DNA of 64,000 nt, from positions 2,108,001-2,172,000 of the forward strand of contig NZ_CP055930.1 in assembly GCF_013927005.1 (NCBI RefSeq), read 5' to 3'. This document shows, in pieces, positions 49,480 to 62,368 of the stretch. This DNA comes from Enterobacter sp. RHBSTW-00175 (GTDB taxonomy: Bacteria; Pseudomonadota; Gammaproteobacteria; Enterobacterales; Enterobacteriaceae). The notes under the pieces were generated by a model, which did no database searches, had not been told where the DNA came from, and worked only from the letters and a program-made list of their open reading frames with translations. Both the position numbers and the translations under genes were made by a program. Every line of letters begins with the position of its first letter. Position 1 is the stretch's first letter.

Positions 49480-49954
49480 TTCTCTTTCCTTAATTCCCGC
49501 GTATTTTCGCACGTTTTCGCGTGGAAAATGAACAGCGTTCAACGCGGGGAAGCCGAGCTTTACGCGACGGGTGGGGGATTATACGACCTCCCCGGTAAAG
49601 CGCAAGGATCGTCCAGGATCTTCGTTAGATCATTTAAGCAAAAAATTGTCTGTACTCATTAATTTTTCCAATATGCGGGCTAAATCGTGGGGCACTCCCG
49701 TCAGGATCGATTACACTTACCCGGTTTCGGATCTTCCTGTGGATAAATCGGGAAGAATCTGTGAGAAACAGAAGATCTCTGGCTCAGTTTAGGCTATGAT
49801 CCGCGGTCCTGATCGCGATCCCAGGATCCTGGTCAGGATAAAATTGCAGATAGCAATTCGCACATCACCCTTTTTTGCACAGGGTCTTGTCGATGTGTGC
49901 CAACAATCATGAATATTCAATAGTTTTCTTTATATTGTTCGAGTGGAGTCCGCC
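49480..49954 (+). promoter_or_regulatory. dnaA regulatory region with DnaA box and GATC cluster
   Basis: The gap holds a consensus DnaA box TTATCCACA (49738-49746, minus strand) for autoregulation and about ten GATC sites between 49605 and 49835, allowing Dam/SeqA control. A -10 TATGAT (49795-49800) in GTTTAGGCTATGATCC matches the E. coli dnaA2P region as I recall it. GGAG six bases before the GTG is the ribosome binding site. No gene is visible. Confidence 0.75.
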
Positions 49955-51349
49955 GTGTCACTTTCGCTTTGGCAGCAGTGTCTTGCCCGATTGCAGGATG
50001 AGTTACCAGCCACAGAATTCAGTATGTGGATCCGCCCATTGCAGGCGGAACTGAGCGATAACACGCTGGCTTTGTATGCGCCAAACCGTTTTGTGCTCGA
50101 TTGGGTAAGGGACAAATACCTCAATAACATCAATGGACTGTTAAATGATTTCTGCGGATCAGATGCTCCGCAGCTGCGCTTTGAAGTGGGAACTAAGCCA
50201 GTCACGCAAACCGTTCGTGAAACCGTGAATGTGGCGGTACCAGCCCAGGCTGTACCTGCACCGGCTCCTCGTGTCGCGCCTGCTCGTCAGGGTTGGGATA
50301 ACGTTCCTGCTCCGGCAGAGCCAACCTACCGTTCCAACGTCAATGTTAAGCATACGTTCGATAACTTCGTTGAAGGTAAATCGAACCAGCTGGCGCGTGC
50401 AGCGGCTCGCCAGGTTGCTGATAACCCAGGCGGCGCGTATAACCCGTTGTTCCTTTATGGTGGCACTGGCCTGGGTAAAACCCACCTTTTGCACGCTGTC
50501 GGCAACGGCATCATGGCGCGCAAACCGAATGCGAAAGTAGTGTATATGCACTCCGAACGCTTCGTTCAGGACATGGTTAAGGCCCTCCAGAACAATGCGA
50601 TCGAAGAGTTTAAACGCTACTATCGTTCCGTCGACGCACTGCTTATCGATGACATTCAGTTCTTCGCTAATAAAGAACGTTCACAGGAAGAGTTTTTCCA
50701 CACCTTTAATGCACTGCTGGAAGGTAATCAGCAGATCATTTTGACCTCGGATCGCTATCCAAAAGAGATCAACGGTGTTGAAGATCGCCTGAAATCCCGT
50801 TTCGGCTGGGGCCTTACCGTGGCGATCGAGCCACCGGAGCTGGAAACCCGCGTTGCGATCCTGATGAAAAAAGCCGATGAGAACGATATTCGTCTGCCGG
50901 GTGAAGTGGCGTTCTTCATTGCCAAGCGTCTGCGTTCCAACGTACGTGAGCTGGAAGGGGCACTGAACCGCGTTATCGCCAATGCCAACTTTACTGGCCG
51001 CGCGATCACTATCGATTTCGTGCGTGAAGCGCTGCGCGATTTGCTGGCATTGCAGGAAAAATTAGTCACCATCGACAATATTCAAAAGACGGTGGCTGAG
51101 TACTACAAAATTAAAGTGGCAGATTTGCTGTCTAAACGTCGTTCCCGCTCGGTGGCGCGTCCGCGTCAGATGGCGATGGCTCTGGCAAAAGAGTTAACCA
51201 ACCACAGTCTGCCGGAGATCGGCGATGCGTTTGGTGGCCGTGACCATACGACCGTGCTGCACGCTTGTCGTAAGATTGAGCAGTTACGCGAAGAAAGCCA
51301 CGACATAAAAGAAGATTTTTCCAATTTAATCAGAACATTATCATCGTGA
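49955..51349 (+). CDS. dnaA: Replication initiator DnaA
   Basis: A 464-residue AAA+ initiator that binds the DnaA boxes of oriC and melts the 13-mers. The N-terminal DnaB/DiaA-binding domain is [20 protein letters not shown]; Walker A is GGTGLGKTH, Walker B LLIDDIQF, and the C-terminal DNA-binding signature [19 protein letters not shown] chose the GTG at 49955, as in E. coli, with GGAG six bases upstream; an in-frame GTG at 49943 adds four residues. It is three residues shorter than E. coli DnaA. First gene of dnaA-dnaN-recF. Confidence 0.97.
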   Translation: MSLSLWQQCLARLQDELPATEFSMWIRPLQAELSDNTLALYAPNRFVLDWVRDKYLNNINGLLNDFCGSDAPQLRFEVGTKPVTQTVRETVNVAVPAQAVPAPAPRVAPARQGWDNVPAPAEPTYRSNVNVKHTFDNFVEGKSNQLARAAARQVADNPGGAYNPLFLYGGTGLGKTHLLHAVGNGIMARKPNAKVVYMHSERFVQDMVKALQNNAIEEFKRYYRSVDALLIDDIQFFANKERSQEEFFHTFNALLEGNQQIILTSDRYPKEINGVEDRLKSRFGWGLTVAIEPPELETRVAILMKKADENDIRLPGEVAFFIAKRLRSNVRELEGALNRVIANANFTGRAITIDFVREALRDLLALQEKLVTIDNIQKTVAEYYKIKVADLLSKRRSRSVARPRQMAMALAKELTNHSLPEIGDAFGGRDHTTVLHACRKIEQLREESHDIKEDFSNLIRTLSS

Positions 51350-51353
51350 CGCT

Positions 51354-52453
51354 ATGAAATTTACCGTTGAACGTGAACATTTATTAAAACCGCTGCAACA
51401 GGTGAGTGGCCCATTAGGTGGCCGCCCTACGCTGCCTATTCTTGGAAACCTGCTGCTTCAGGTTGCAGATGGTACGCTGTCGCTGACCGGCACAGACCTG
51501 GAAATGGAAATGATCGCGCGTGTTACGCTGTCTCAGCCGCATGAAGCGGGCGCGACCACTGTTCCGGCACGTAAATTCTTTGATATCTGCCGTGGGTTGC
51601 CGGAAGGCGCAGAAATCGCTGTACAGCTGGAAGGCGACCGTATGCTGGTGCGCTCTGGCCGCAGCCGTTTTTCGCTCTCTACGCTGCCTGCCGCGGACTT
51701 CCCGAACCTGGACGACTGGCAAAGTGAAGTTGAATTCACCCTGCCGCAGGCGACGATGAAGCGTCTGATTGAAGCGACCCAGTTTTCGATGGCGCATCAG
51801 GATGTGCGTTACTACTTAAACGGCATGTTGTTCGAAACCGAAGGTGAAGAACTGCGTACCGTGGCAACCGACGGTCACCGCCTGGCGGTGTGCTCGATGC
51901 CGATTGGCGATTCCTTGCCAAACCATTCGGTGATCGTGCCGCGTAAAGGCGTGATTGAGCTGATGCGTATGCTCGACGGCGGCGAAACCCCGCTGCGCGT
52001 GCAGATTGGCAGCAACAATATTCGTGCCCATGTCGGCGATTTCGTCTTCACATCCAAACTGGTTGACGGTCGTTTCCCTGATTATCGCCGCGTATTGCCG
52101 AAAAACCCGGACAAAACGCTGGAAGCGGGATGCGATATCCTCAAGCAGGCCTTTGCCCGTGCGGCCATTCTCTCTAACGAGAAATTCCGTGGCGTGCGCC
52201 TGTATGTGAGCGAAAACCAGATCAAAATCACCGCGAACAACCCGGAACAGGAAGAAGCAGAAGAGATTCTGGATGTCACCTACGCCGGGACCGAGATGGA
52301 AATCGGCTTTAACGTTAGCTATGTGCTGGATGTACTGAATGCACTGAAATGCGAGAATGTGCGCATTCTGCTGACCGACTCCGTTTCGAGCGTACAGATT
52401 GAAGATGCCGCATCACAGTCGGCTGCTTATGTTGTCATGCCAATGAGACTGTA

Positions 52454-52454
<1 letters not shown>
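51354..52454 (+). CDS. dnaN: DNA polymerase III beta sliding clamp DnaN
   Basis: A 366-residue protein forming the dimeric ring clamp for Pol III. It contains three repeats of the clamp fold, with the start [19 protein letters not shown] and the C-terminal VMPMRL that lines the client-binding cleft. Four bases separate it from dnaA. Its TAA overlaps recF ATG (TAATG). Confidence 0.98.
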
Positions 52455-55967
<3,513 letters not shown>

Positions 55968-55991
55968 TCGTCGTCAGATCGCAAAACGCAG

Positions 55992-56016
55992 GCCGCGCTT
56001 TTAGCGCGGCTTTTTT
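55992..56016 (+). terminator. gyrB Rho-independent terminator
   Basis: 7-bp arms GCCGCGC (55992-55998) and GCGCGGC (56004-56010) with a 5-nt loop and T6. It overlaps the last codons of the convergent LysR gene. Confidence 0.93.
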
Positions 56017-56936
56017 ATGGCCTCAGGAAGGTCCAGTGACATTACTGCTGGCAAACGGCTCACTAGCGTGTCGATGGCAATGCGTACCCTCAGCGGCAAA
56101 TGCGGTGTCTGCTGCCAAACTGCATGAACGTCGAAGCGTACATCTGGCGCCTGCTTCAGGAGCGGGACGAGTTTGCCTTGATGAATCTCTTTGATGGCCA
56201 TCCAGCAGGGTAACCACGCAATGCCGTGTCCCGCCAGCGCCGCGTCGCAGATCGCCTGTAAGTCATCCATATTGAGTGATGAACGGGGAGTAAAGGTGTG
56301 CGAGTGACCTACGTTATCCATCAGTTGCCAGGGTAGCACTCTGCCTGCCCGCAGATAGTTGATGGCCACATGATGGGGTAAATCAGCCACAGTTTCTGGC
56401 TGACCGCTTTTCTGCAGATAATCCGGCGCGGCACACAGCACCATGCGGTGCTCCCCTAGCCTTCTGGCGACCAGAACACTGCTGTCCTGCAGCGTGCCGT
56501 TACGCACCGCCATATCAAACCCTTCTTCGACGAGATCCACCACGCGGTCGCTGAATGACATTTCAAGCTCAAGGCCGGGGTGTTCCTGCGCCAGTTCTAT
56601 CAGTAGCGGAGCGACACACTGGCGACCAAACAGCACCGGCATGGCAACGCGCAGGCGGCCGCTGACCTGCTGTTTTCCTGTTTCCAGCAGGGATTCTGCG
56701 CCCCGAATCTCCTCCAGCGCGCGCAAGCAGCGTTCGTAAAAAAGAGCGCCGTTATCGGTCAGGCTCTGGCTGCGGGTGGTGCGTTGAAAAAGACGGACCC
56801 CCAGCCGGGCTTCAAGGCGGGCGATGCTTTTTCCTACCGCCGAGCGTGATAAATGCAGACGAATAGCGGCCTGAGCAAAGCTTCCCGCCTCAACGGCGGC
56901 GACAAAAACGGGGATGTCTTTCAGCGTATCGGACAT
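56001..56936 (-). CDS. LysR-family transcriptional regulator
   Basis: A 311-residue LysR regulator with a helix-turn-helix at about residues 10-65 (SFAQAAIRLHLSRSAVGKSIARLEARLG) and an effector domain of the CrgA-like type. It stands where E. coli has yidB and is divergent from the oxidoreductase gene at 57048 with a 111-bp gap between. LysR regulators usually control such a divergent neighbour, so this is its probable target. I do not recognise a named homolog, and the inducer is unknown. Confidence 0.85.
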   Translation of the reverse strand: MSDTLKDIPVFVAAVEAGSFAQAAIRLHLSRSAVGKSIARLEARLGVRLFQRTTRSQSLTDNGALFYERCLRALEEIRGAESLLETGKQQVSGRLRVAMPVLFGRQCVAPLLIELAQEHPGLELEMSFSDRVVDLVEEGFDMAVRNGTLQDSSVLVARRLGEHRMVLCAAPDYLQKSGQPETVADLPHHVAINYLRAGRVLPWQLMDNVGHSHTFTPRSSLNMDDLQAICDAALAGHGIAWLPCWMAIKEIHQGKLVPLLKQAPDVRFDVHAVWQQTPHLPLRVRIAIDTLVSRLPAVMSLDLPEAIKKPR

Positions 56937-57047
56937 GGATTGTATCCACTATGGCGTCAATAAAAGGAAAACTTATCGCCACTGGAGACTATTATTCAAC
57001 GTTAGACTGTCAGTACAGAAGCTCATTTTGATGACAGGAGTAATACG

Positions 57048-58073
57048 ATGAAAGAGACAATGCAACGCTGGTCAATGAACGCTCTCGGGCGCGAGAGCCT
57101 CAAACTCATTCAGGAACCTGTTCCACAGCCCGGCCCGGGCGAAGTGCGCGTACGGGTGAATGCCGTTGCGCTCAACTATCGCGACAAAATGGTCATTGAA
57201 GGCACGATGCCGATTCCGCTTTCCTTCCCGTTTACGCCGGCGTCTGACATGGCGGGCGTGGTGGATAGCGTGGGTGAAGGCGTCACGCGTTTCAAAGCCG
57301 GTGCTCGCGTCATCTCCACCTTCTTCCCTGAGTGGATTGACGGTAAGCCAAAAGCCGATGCACGCACCTTGCCCTATAAAACGCTTGGGGGTTACTTTCA
57401 GGGGATGCTGGCCGAATACGTGATTATGAATGAAAACTGGCTGGTGGCGGCCCCGCAAACCCTGGATGATGCACAAGCCAGCACGTTGCCCTGTGCAGGG
57501 CTGACCGCATGGTTCGCGCTGGTGGAGCGCGGGAATTTACGCGCCGGGCAATCGGTGCTGGTGCAGGGCACGGGCGGCGTGGCGATATTCGCTTTGCAGA
57601 TTGCAAAAGTGCTGGGTGCGGAGGTTTTTGTCACCTCGGGAAGCGATGAAAAACTGGCCCAGGCGAAAAAGCTGGGAGCCGATCACGGGTTAAACCGGCT
57701 CAAAGGTGATTGGGTTGAAGGGATTTACGTACAGTCTGGCGATCGCGGAATCGACCATATTATTGAAACCGTTGGCGGGGAGAATCTAAAACATTCTCTG
57801 CGAGCCGTTGCGGTCCACGGCCGAATTTCGGTGATTGGCGTTCTGGCTGGCACGGAAATCTCATTGCCTGCCAGCGAACTGCTGCTGAAATCACCGGTGA
57901 TTCAGGGGATTGGCGTCGGACACCGCCGCGCGCTGGAAGATTTCGTCCGCGCCGTGGATGTGACCGGCCTGAAACCTGTGATCGAACACCGCTACCGCTT
58001 CGACCAGCTTGAACAGGCGCTCGAACATCTGGATCGCGGCGCGTTCGGTAAAATCGTCCTCACCCGCGAGTGA
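57048..58073 (+). CDS. Zinc-independent MDR-family NAD(P)H oxidoreductase
   Basis: A 341-residue medium-chain dehydrogenase/reductase. The N-terminal GroES-like domain has no zinc-binding GHE motif; VALNYRDKMVIEG and FTPASDMAGVVDSVG resemble quinone oxidoreductases and enoyl reductases. The Rossmann motif is VQGTGGVAIFALQIAK. CAGLTAW is the usual linker. The substrate is unknown. An ACAGGAG Shine-Dalgarno lies 9 nt before the ATG. It is divergent from the LysR gene and absent from the E. coli K-12 locus, so the pair is accessory. Confidence 0.82.
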   Translation: MKETMQRWSMNALGRESLKLIQEPVPQPGPGEVRVRVNAVALNYRDKMVIEGTMPIPLSFPFTPASDMAGVVDSVGEGVTRFKAGARVISTFFPEWIDGKPKADARTLPYKTLGGYFQGMLAEYVIMNENWLVAAPQTLDDAQASTLPCAGLTAWFALVERGNLRAGQSVLVQGTGGVAIFALQIAKVLGAEVFVTSGSDEKLAQAKKLGADHGLNRLKGDWVEGIYVQSGDRGIDHIIETVGGENLKHSLRAVAVHGRISVIGVLAGTEISLPASELLLKSPVIQGIGVGHRRALEDFVRAVDVTGLKPVIEHRYRFDQLEQALEHLDRGAFGKIVLTRE

Positions 58074-58189
58074 GTCTGCGATCCCCGGGATTTGCGTAAA
58101 AGGGGGGGGGTTGGTTGCGCAATGTAGCCCTATTTTTGTGGGCTTAATCGAGTTAGCATGAGTCAAGACTCATTCAAACCGGGGATCTC

Positions 58190-59002
58190 ATGGCCATCAA
58201 ACTCATTGCAATCGATATGGACGGCACCCTGCTGCTGCCAGACCACACTATCTCTCCAGCCGTTAAAAACGCAATCGCCGCAGCGCGTGCAAAGGGCGTT
58301 AATGTGGTACTGACCACTGGCCGTCCGTATGCCGGTGTTCACAGCTACCTGAAAGAGCTGCATATGAATCAACCGGGTGATTATTGCATCACGTACAATG
58401 GTGCTCTGGTGCAAAAAGCCGCTGACGGCAGCGCGGTGGCGCAAACCGCGCTGAACTATGACGATTACCTGTTCCTGGAAAAGCTCTCCCGTGATGTGGG
58501 TTCCCATTTCCACGCGCTCGATCGCAATACGCTCTATACCGCAAACCGCGATATCAGTTACTACACTGTGCATGAATCCTTTGTCGCTACCATTCCGCTG
58601 GTGTTCTGCGAAGCAGAGAAGATGGATCCGAACACCCAGTTCCTGAAAGTGATGATGATTGACGAACCCGAGATCCTGGACAAAGCCATTGCGCGTATTC
58701 CGGCAGATGTAAAAGAGAAGTACACCGTGCTTAAAAGTGCGCCGTACTTCCTCGAAATCCTCGATAAACGCGTCAATAAAGGCACGGGCGTGAAATCACT
58801 CGCCGACGCCCTGGGTATTAAACCTGAAGAGATCATGGCGCTGGGCGATCAGGAAAATGACATCGCAATGATTGAGTACGCCGGTATGGGGGTCGCGATG
58901 GATAACGCGATCCCGTCGGTGAAAGAAGTGGCCAACTTTGTTACTAAATCCAACCTGGAAGACGGCGTTGCCTGGGCAATCGAGAAATTTGTCCTCAATT
59001 AA
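58190..59002 (+). CDS. yidA: Sugar-phosphate phosphatase YidA (HAD-IIB)
   Basis: A 270-residue Cof-type phosphatase. Motif I is IAIDMDGTLL (residues 6-15), motif II LTTGRP, motif III Lys197-type in KGTGVKSLAD, and motif IV GDQENDIAM. Length equals E. coli, whose enzyme hydrolyses erythrose 4-phosphate and other sugar phosphates in vitro. yidB, which precedes it in E. coli, is missing. A G9 run lies upstream at 58102-58110. Confidence 0.95.
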   Translation: MAIKLIAIDMDGTLLLPDHTISPAVKNAIAAARAKGVNVVLTTGRPYAGVHSYLKELHMNQPGDYCITYNGALVQKAADGSAVAQTALNYDDYLFLEKLSRDVGSHFHALDRNTLYTANRDISYYTVHESFVATIPLVFCEAEKMDPNTQFLKVMMIDEPEILDKAIARIPADVKEKYTVLKSAPYFLEILDKRVNKGTGVKSLADALGIKPEEIMALGDQENDIAMIEYAGMGVAMDNAIPSVKEVANFVTKSNLEDGVAWAIEKFVLN

Positions 59003-59077
59003 GATGTGATGCGTAATTTCTCTGTGATGCCTTAACGGTGTCACAGGGCTTGTGATGGAAATGAACAGGAGGCGGTG

Positions 59078-59887
59078 ATGTTAAATAAAGACACACAACT
59101 ATGCATTTCTCTATCAGGAAGACCCAGTAACATTGGCACGCGTTTTCATAACTATCTGTATCAAAAACTCGACCTCGATTTTATCTACAAAGCTTTCAGC
59201 ACAACGGATATCGAACACGCGGTAAAAGGCGTGAAAGCGCTGGGCATTCGCGGTTGTTCTGTCTCGATGCCATTCAAAGAAACCTGCATTCCGTTTATTG
59301 ATACCCTGTCCGATTCCGTACTGGCGATTGATTCAGTGAATACCATCGTCAACGATAAGGGGCATCTGACAGCCTACAACACGGACTACATTGCGGTTAA
59401 AAACCTCATTCAGGATAATTTTAACGATACGCAAATGTCGGTCTTCGTGAAGGGCAGCGGCGGGATGGCGAAAGCGGTTGTTGCTGCATTTCGCGATAGC
59501 GGGTTTACCCGTGTCACCATTGTGGCGCGCAATCAGCAGCAGGGGCAGGCGCTCGCCGAAAAATATGGCTATCAGTGGCGTCAGGATGCGACGGGGCGGC
59601 AGGCTGATATCCTCGTTAATGTCACCCCGATCGGCATGAGCGGCGGTGTGGAAGAAAATAGCCTGGCCTTTGAAAAAGAGGCGGTGAATGCGGCACGCTG
59701 GGTGTTTGATGTGGTCGCTTTTCCTTCCGAGACACCGCTTATCCGGCTGGCGAAACAGCTTGGAAAACCGGTCGTGACCGGGGCTGAAGTGATTGCCTTA
59801 CAGGCGCTCGAGCAGTTTGCGCTCTATACCGGCGTCCGCCCGGATGAGCAGCTTATGCGTGAGGCGTCGGCTTTCTCTCGCCTGTGA
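59078..59887 (+). CDS. Shikimate dehydrogenase-like protein (AroE family)
   Basis: A 269-residue member of the AroE/YdiB superfamily, closest in type to the SDH-like group (Haemophilus HI0607). The catalytic Lys is in SMPFKET (about residue 67) and the Asp in NTDYIA (about residue 103). SLSGRPSNIGTRFHNY takes the place of the usual shikimate-binding segment and KGSGGMAKAVVAAF is the nucleotide loop. It is not the canonical AroE; the substrate is uncertain. AGGAGG lies 5 nt before the ATG at 59078, favoured over the GTG one codon earlier. It is not at this site in E. coli K-12. Confidence 0.85.
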   Translation: MLNKDTQLCISLSGRPSNIGTRFHNYLYQKLDLDFIYKAFSTTDIEHAVKGVKALGIRGCSVSMPFKETCIPFIDTLSDSVLAIDSVNTIVNDKGHLTAYNTDYIAVKNLIQDNFNDTQMSVFVKGSGGMAKAVVAAFRDSGFTRVTIVARNQQQGQALAEKYGYQWRQDATGRQADILVNVTPIGMSGGVEENSLAFEKEAVNAARWVFDVVAFPSETPLIRLAKQLGKPVVTGAEVIALQALEQFALYTGVRPDEQLMREASAFSRL

Positions 59888-59946
59888 TGGTCTTCGCGCT
59901 GAGTTAAGCGGTACTATGTCGCCTGGTCCTTTGCCCGGATAACGAC

Positions 59947-61170
59947 ATGAAACAAATCACCTTCGCTTCGCGCCATCATCAACTGACAAATACCCACACC
60001 TGGACGCCTGACAGCAGCTGGCTTGCCTACGATGTGCGTTCTTCTGGTGCCTCTTTTACCGGTGAAACCATTGAGCGAGTGAACGTTAACTCGGGTGATG
60101 TTGATGTTATTTATCGTGCCACCCACGGCGCGCATGTCGGAGTGGTGACCGTTCATCCCGCTGAAGATAAGTATGTTTTTATCCACGGCCCGGAAAACCC
60201 GGATGCCGGTTGGCACTATGATTTCCACCATCGTCAGGGCGTGATTGCCTACCGCGGGCAGGTAAGTCACCTCGACGCAATGGACATTACTGCGCCCTAT
60301 ACCGCAGGGGCACTGCGTGGCGGCAGCCATGTCCACGTCTTTAGCCCGGACGGGCAGTGCGTGAGCTTTACCTACAACGACCATGTCCTGCACGAGCGCG
60401 ATCCAAAACTCGATTTACGCAATGTGGGAGTGGCCGTACCCTATGGCCCGGTATCGCCGCCGGGTGCTCACCCGCGTGAATATGCCGGTACGTTCTGGAG
60501 CGTGCTGGTGAGTCGCACCACGCACACGCCGGAGCCGGGAAGCGATGAAATCAATCGTGCCTATGAAGAGGGCTGGGTCGGTAACGACAGGCTGGCGTTT
60601 ATTGGCGATACCGTGTCGGTTCACGGCGATAAAGTTCCGGAACTGTTTATCGTCGATTTACCGAAGAACGAGCAGGGCTGGAAACGTGCGGGAGATACAC
60701 CATTACAGGGAACACCGGAGACCATGCCAGCGCCGCCTGCGGGCGTGGCGCAGCGCCGTTTAACCTTTACCCATCAAAAGGCGTTCCCGGGGCTGGTGAA
60801 TGTTCCTCGTCACTGGGTGCGCAGCAATCCGCAAGCAACGCAAATCGCGTTCCTGATGCGCGACAATAACGGCATTGTGCAACTCTGGCTTATCGCACCT
60901 GAAGGCGGTGAGCCGCGACAGTTAACCCATAACGAGAGCGATATTCAGTCGGCGTTTAACTGGCACCCATCCGGGAACATGCTTGGATTTGTACTCGAAA
61001 ACCGGATAGCCCGGTGTGATGCGGCCACAGGAGAGGTGACGTTTTTGACGTCCGATCACGGCAACCCGCCGTCCGGGGACGCCATCGTGTTTTCACCGGA
61101 TGGGGAGCTGGTTGCCTGGATGGAAGAGACAGCCGGTTTCCGTCAGATTTGGGTCACGGAAACCGCGTAA
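59947..61170 (+). CDS. yidR: Beta-propeller protein YidR (DUF3748)
   Basis: A 407-residue protein similar to E. coli YidR (about 405 aa), with repeated WTPDSSWLAYDV, VHPAEDKYVF, WHPSGNMLGFVL and FSPDGELVAWM segments typical of TolB/WD40-like propeller blades. No signal peptide. Function is unknown. It is convergent with yidQ after two bases. Confidence 0.9.
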   Translation: MKQITFASRHHQLTNTHTWTPDSSWLAYDVRSSGASFTGETIERVNVNSGDVDVIYRATHGAHVGVVTVHPAEDKYVFIHGPENPDAGWHYDFHHRQGVIAYRGQVSHLDAMDITAPYTAGALRGGSHVHVFSPDGQCVSFTYNDHVLHERDPKLDLRNVGVAVPYGPVSPPGAHPREYAGTFWSVLVSRTTHTPEPGSDEINRAYEEGWVGNDRLAFIGDTVSVHGDKVPELFIVDLPKNEQGWKRAGDTPLQGTPETMPAPPAGVAQRRLTFTHQKAFPGLVNVPRHWVRSNPQATQIAFLMRDNNGIVQLWLIAPEGGEPRQLTHNESDIQSAFNWHPSGNMLGFVLENRIARCDAATGEVTFLTSDHGNPPSGDAIVFSPDGELVAWMEETAGFRQIWVTETA

Positions 61171-61172
61171 TG

Positions 61173-61505
61173 TCAGTGTGAGGGCATCGCCGCAGGCGGG
61201 ATAACGGAGTTTGTCGCCAGGTTTTCCTGCTCGCTTTTCTCGACGCGCGAACGCACTGAGTTGTCGGTACGCAACATATCCCACGGCAGCAGGAGCGTAT
61301 CGGCGACTGCCGTCAGCGGCATATCCAGTATCACCAGGGATTTGGTGCCCCAGTTAGTGTCGTCATCCGTGATCATCGCGGCGCTCGCACGAGTGCCCGG
61401 GTATGTTCCTTCTTTACCGCCAGTGTGAGACATCACGCTCGAACACCCGCAAAGTAATACCACTCCGCTGAACGTTGTCAGCTTAATCAGAACATTTTTC
61501 ATCAT
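61173..61505 (-). CDS. yidQ: Outer-membrane-type lipoprotein YidQ (DUF1375)
   Basis: A 110-residue lipoprotein with a signal peptide (residues 1-19) and lipobox LLCGC, giving Cys20 as the acylation site followed by SSVMS, with no inner-membrane Asp at +2. The mature part contains GTYPGTRAS and NWGTKSL. Matches E. coli YidQ; the function is unknown. Convergent with yidR, divergent from ibpA. Confidence 0.92.
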   Translation of the reverse strand: MMKNVLIKLTTFSGVVLLCGCSSVMSHTGGKEGTYPGTRASAAMITDDDTNWGTKSLVILDMPLTAVADTLLLPWDMLRTDNSVRSRVEKSEQENLATNSVIPPAAMPSH

Positions 61506-61682
61506 CTGTAATCATCGTTAATGGCACGGCTCAAACCTGCAATGGGGTTTATAACGGGCCATGTTCGAAATGAATAGTCGAAAAGCGCCGCTCTGTGGCG
61601 GCCATCGCAATTTAACCCTTTGTGCTGTAGTCCCAGTCTATGCAAGTACCAGCAAAGTGCAAAAAAATCTCACGGTCTGTGG

Positions 61683-61711
61683 CTTGAAATCCCCTTTTAC
61701 AGACCCATTTT
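61683..61711 (+). promoter_or_regulatory. Sigma-32 heat-shock promoter of ibpAB
   Basis: A -35 CTTGAAA (61683-61689) matches the sigma-32 consensus exactly, and the -10 ACCCATTT (61703-61710) differs at one base from CCCCATTT, with 13 bp between. It would give a leader of about 100 nt before ibpA. The remainder of the 61506-61818 gap has nothing else I recognise. Confidence 0.85.
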
Positions 61712-61790
61712 AAGTATGTACCCCGATAACACATACGCCTGATGGGTATTTGGGGGGTACAGCAGCCTGTCCATGGTGGAAGGCTAAAAA

Positions 61791-61821
61791 TTCTCGCTGA
61801 TTTCAGGAGCTTTTATTTATG
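61791..61821 (+). promoter_or_regulatory. ROSE-type RNA thermometer in the ibpA leader
   Basis: In the RNA, CUCGCUG (61793-61799) pairs with CAGGAG (61804-61809) across an AUUU loop, leaving G61796 bulged opposite the Shine-Dalgarno AGGAG. This is the hallmark UCGCU/AGGA structure of ROSE thermometers. It melts on heating and frees the ibpA start at 61819, as shown for E. coli ibpA. Confidence 0.85.
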
Positions 61822-62229
61822 CGTAACTTCGATCTTTCCCCGTTATACCGTTCTGCCATTGGTTTTGACCGCCTGTTTAATCATTTAGAAAATAATCAAA
61901 GCCAGAGCAACGGCTACCCTCCTTACAATGTTGAGCTGGTGGATGAAAACCACTACCGCATCGCCATTGCCGTCGCCGGTTTTGCAGAGAACGAACTGGA
62001 GATCACCGCCCAGGATAACCTGCTGCTGGTGAAAGGTTCACATGCGGCGGAGCAGAAAGAACGTACCTACCTTTACCAGGGCATCGCCGAGCGCAACTTT
62101 GAACGCAAGTTCCAGTTAGCCGAGAACATTCATGTTAAAGGCGCGAACCTGGTCAACGGCCTGCTGTTTGTCGAACTGGAACGCATCATTCCAGAAGAGA
62201 AAAAACCGCGCCGTATCGAAATTAACTAA
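61819..62229 (+). CDS. ibpA: Small heat shock protein IbpA
   Basis: A 136-residue small heat shock protein that coats aggregating proteins and hands them to DnaK/ClpB. The alpha-crystallin domain covers about residues 35-125, starting [22 protein letters not shown], and the C-terminus holds an IxI-like anchor (RRIEIN). N-terminal [20 protein letters not shown] matches E. coli. First gene of ibpAB, controlled by sigma-32 and the thermometer. Confidence 0.97.
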   Translation: MRNFDLSPLYRSAIGFDRLFNHLENNQSQSNGYPPYNVELVDENHYRIAIAVAGFAENELEITAQDNLLLVKGSHAAEQKERTYLYQGIAERNFERKFQLAENIHVKGANLVNGLLFVELERIIPEEKKPRRIEIN

Positions 62230-62341
62230 TTTAGCGGGTCGCGTTCGCGGCCCAAACCGAATTGCTTGCCGTACCGGGAGCATATGCGAATCCATAAGGA
62301 TTTGCAGGAACAACTGCGCACAAAATTAAACTGTGCCGAAC

Positions 62342-62368
62342 TCGCTTCTCAGAAGGAGATTTAGTATG
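62342..62368 (+). promoter_or_regulatory. ROSE-like thermometer hairpin before ibpB
   Basis: UCGCUUC (62342-62348) pairs with GAAGGA (62352-62357) around a UCA loop, with G62344 bulged against the AAGGAG Shine-Dalgarno. It is the same design as at ibpA and keeps the internal gene heat-responsive. Confidence 0.75.
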
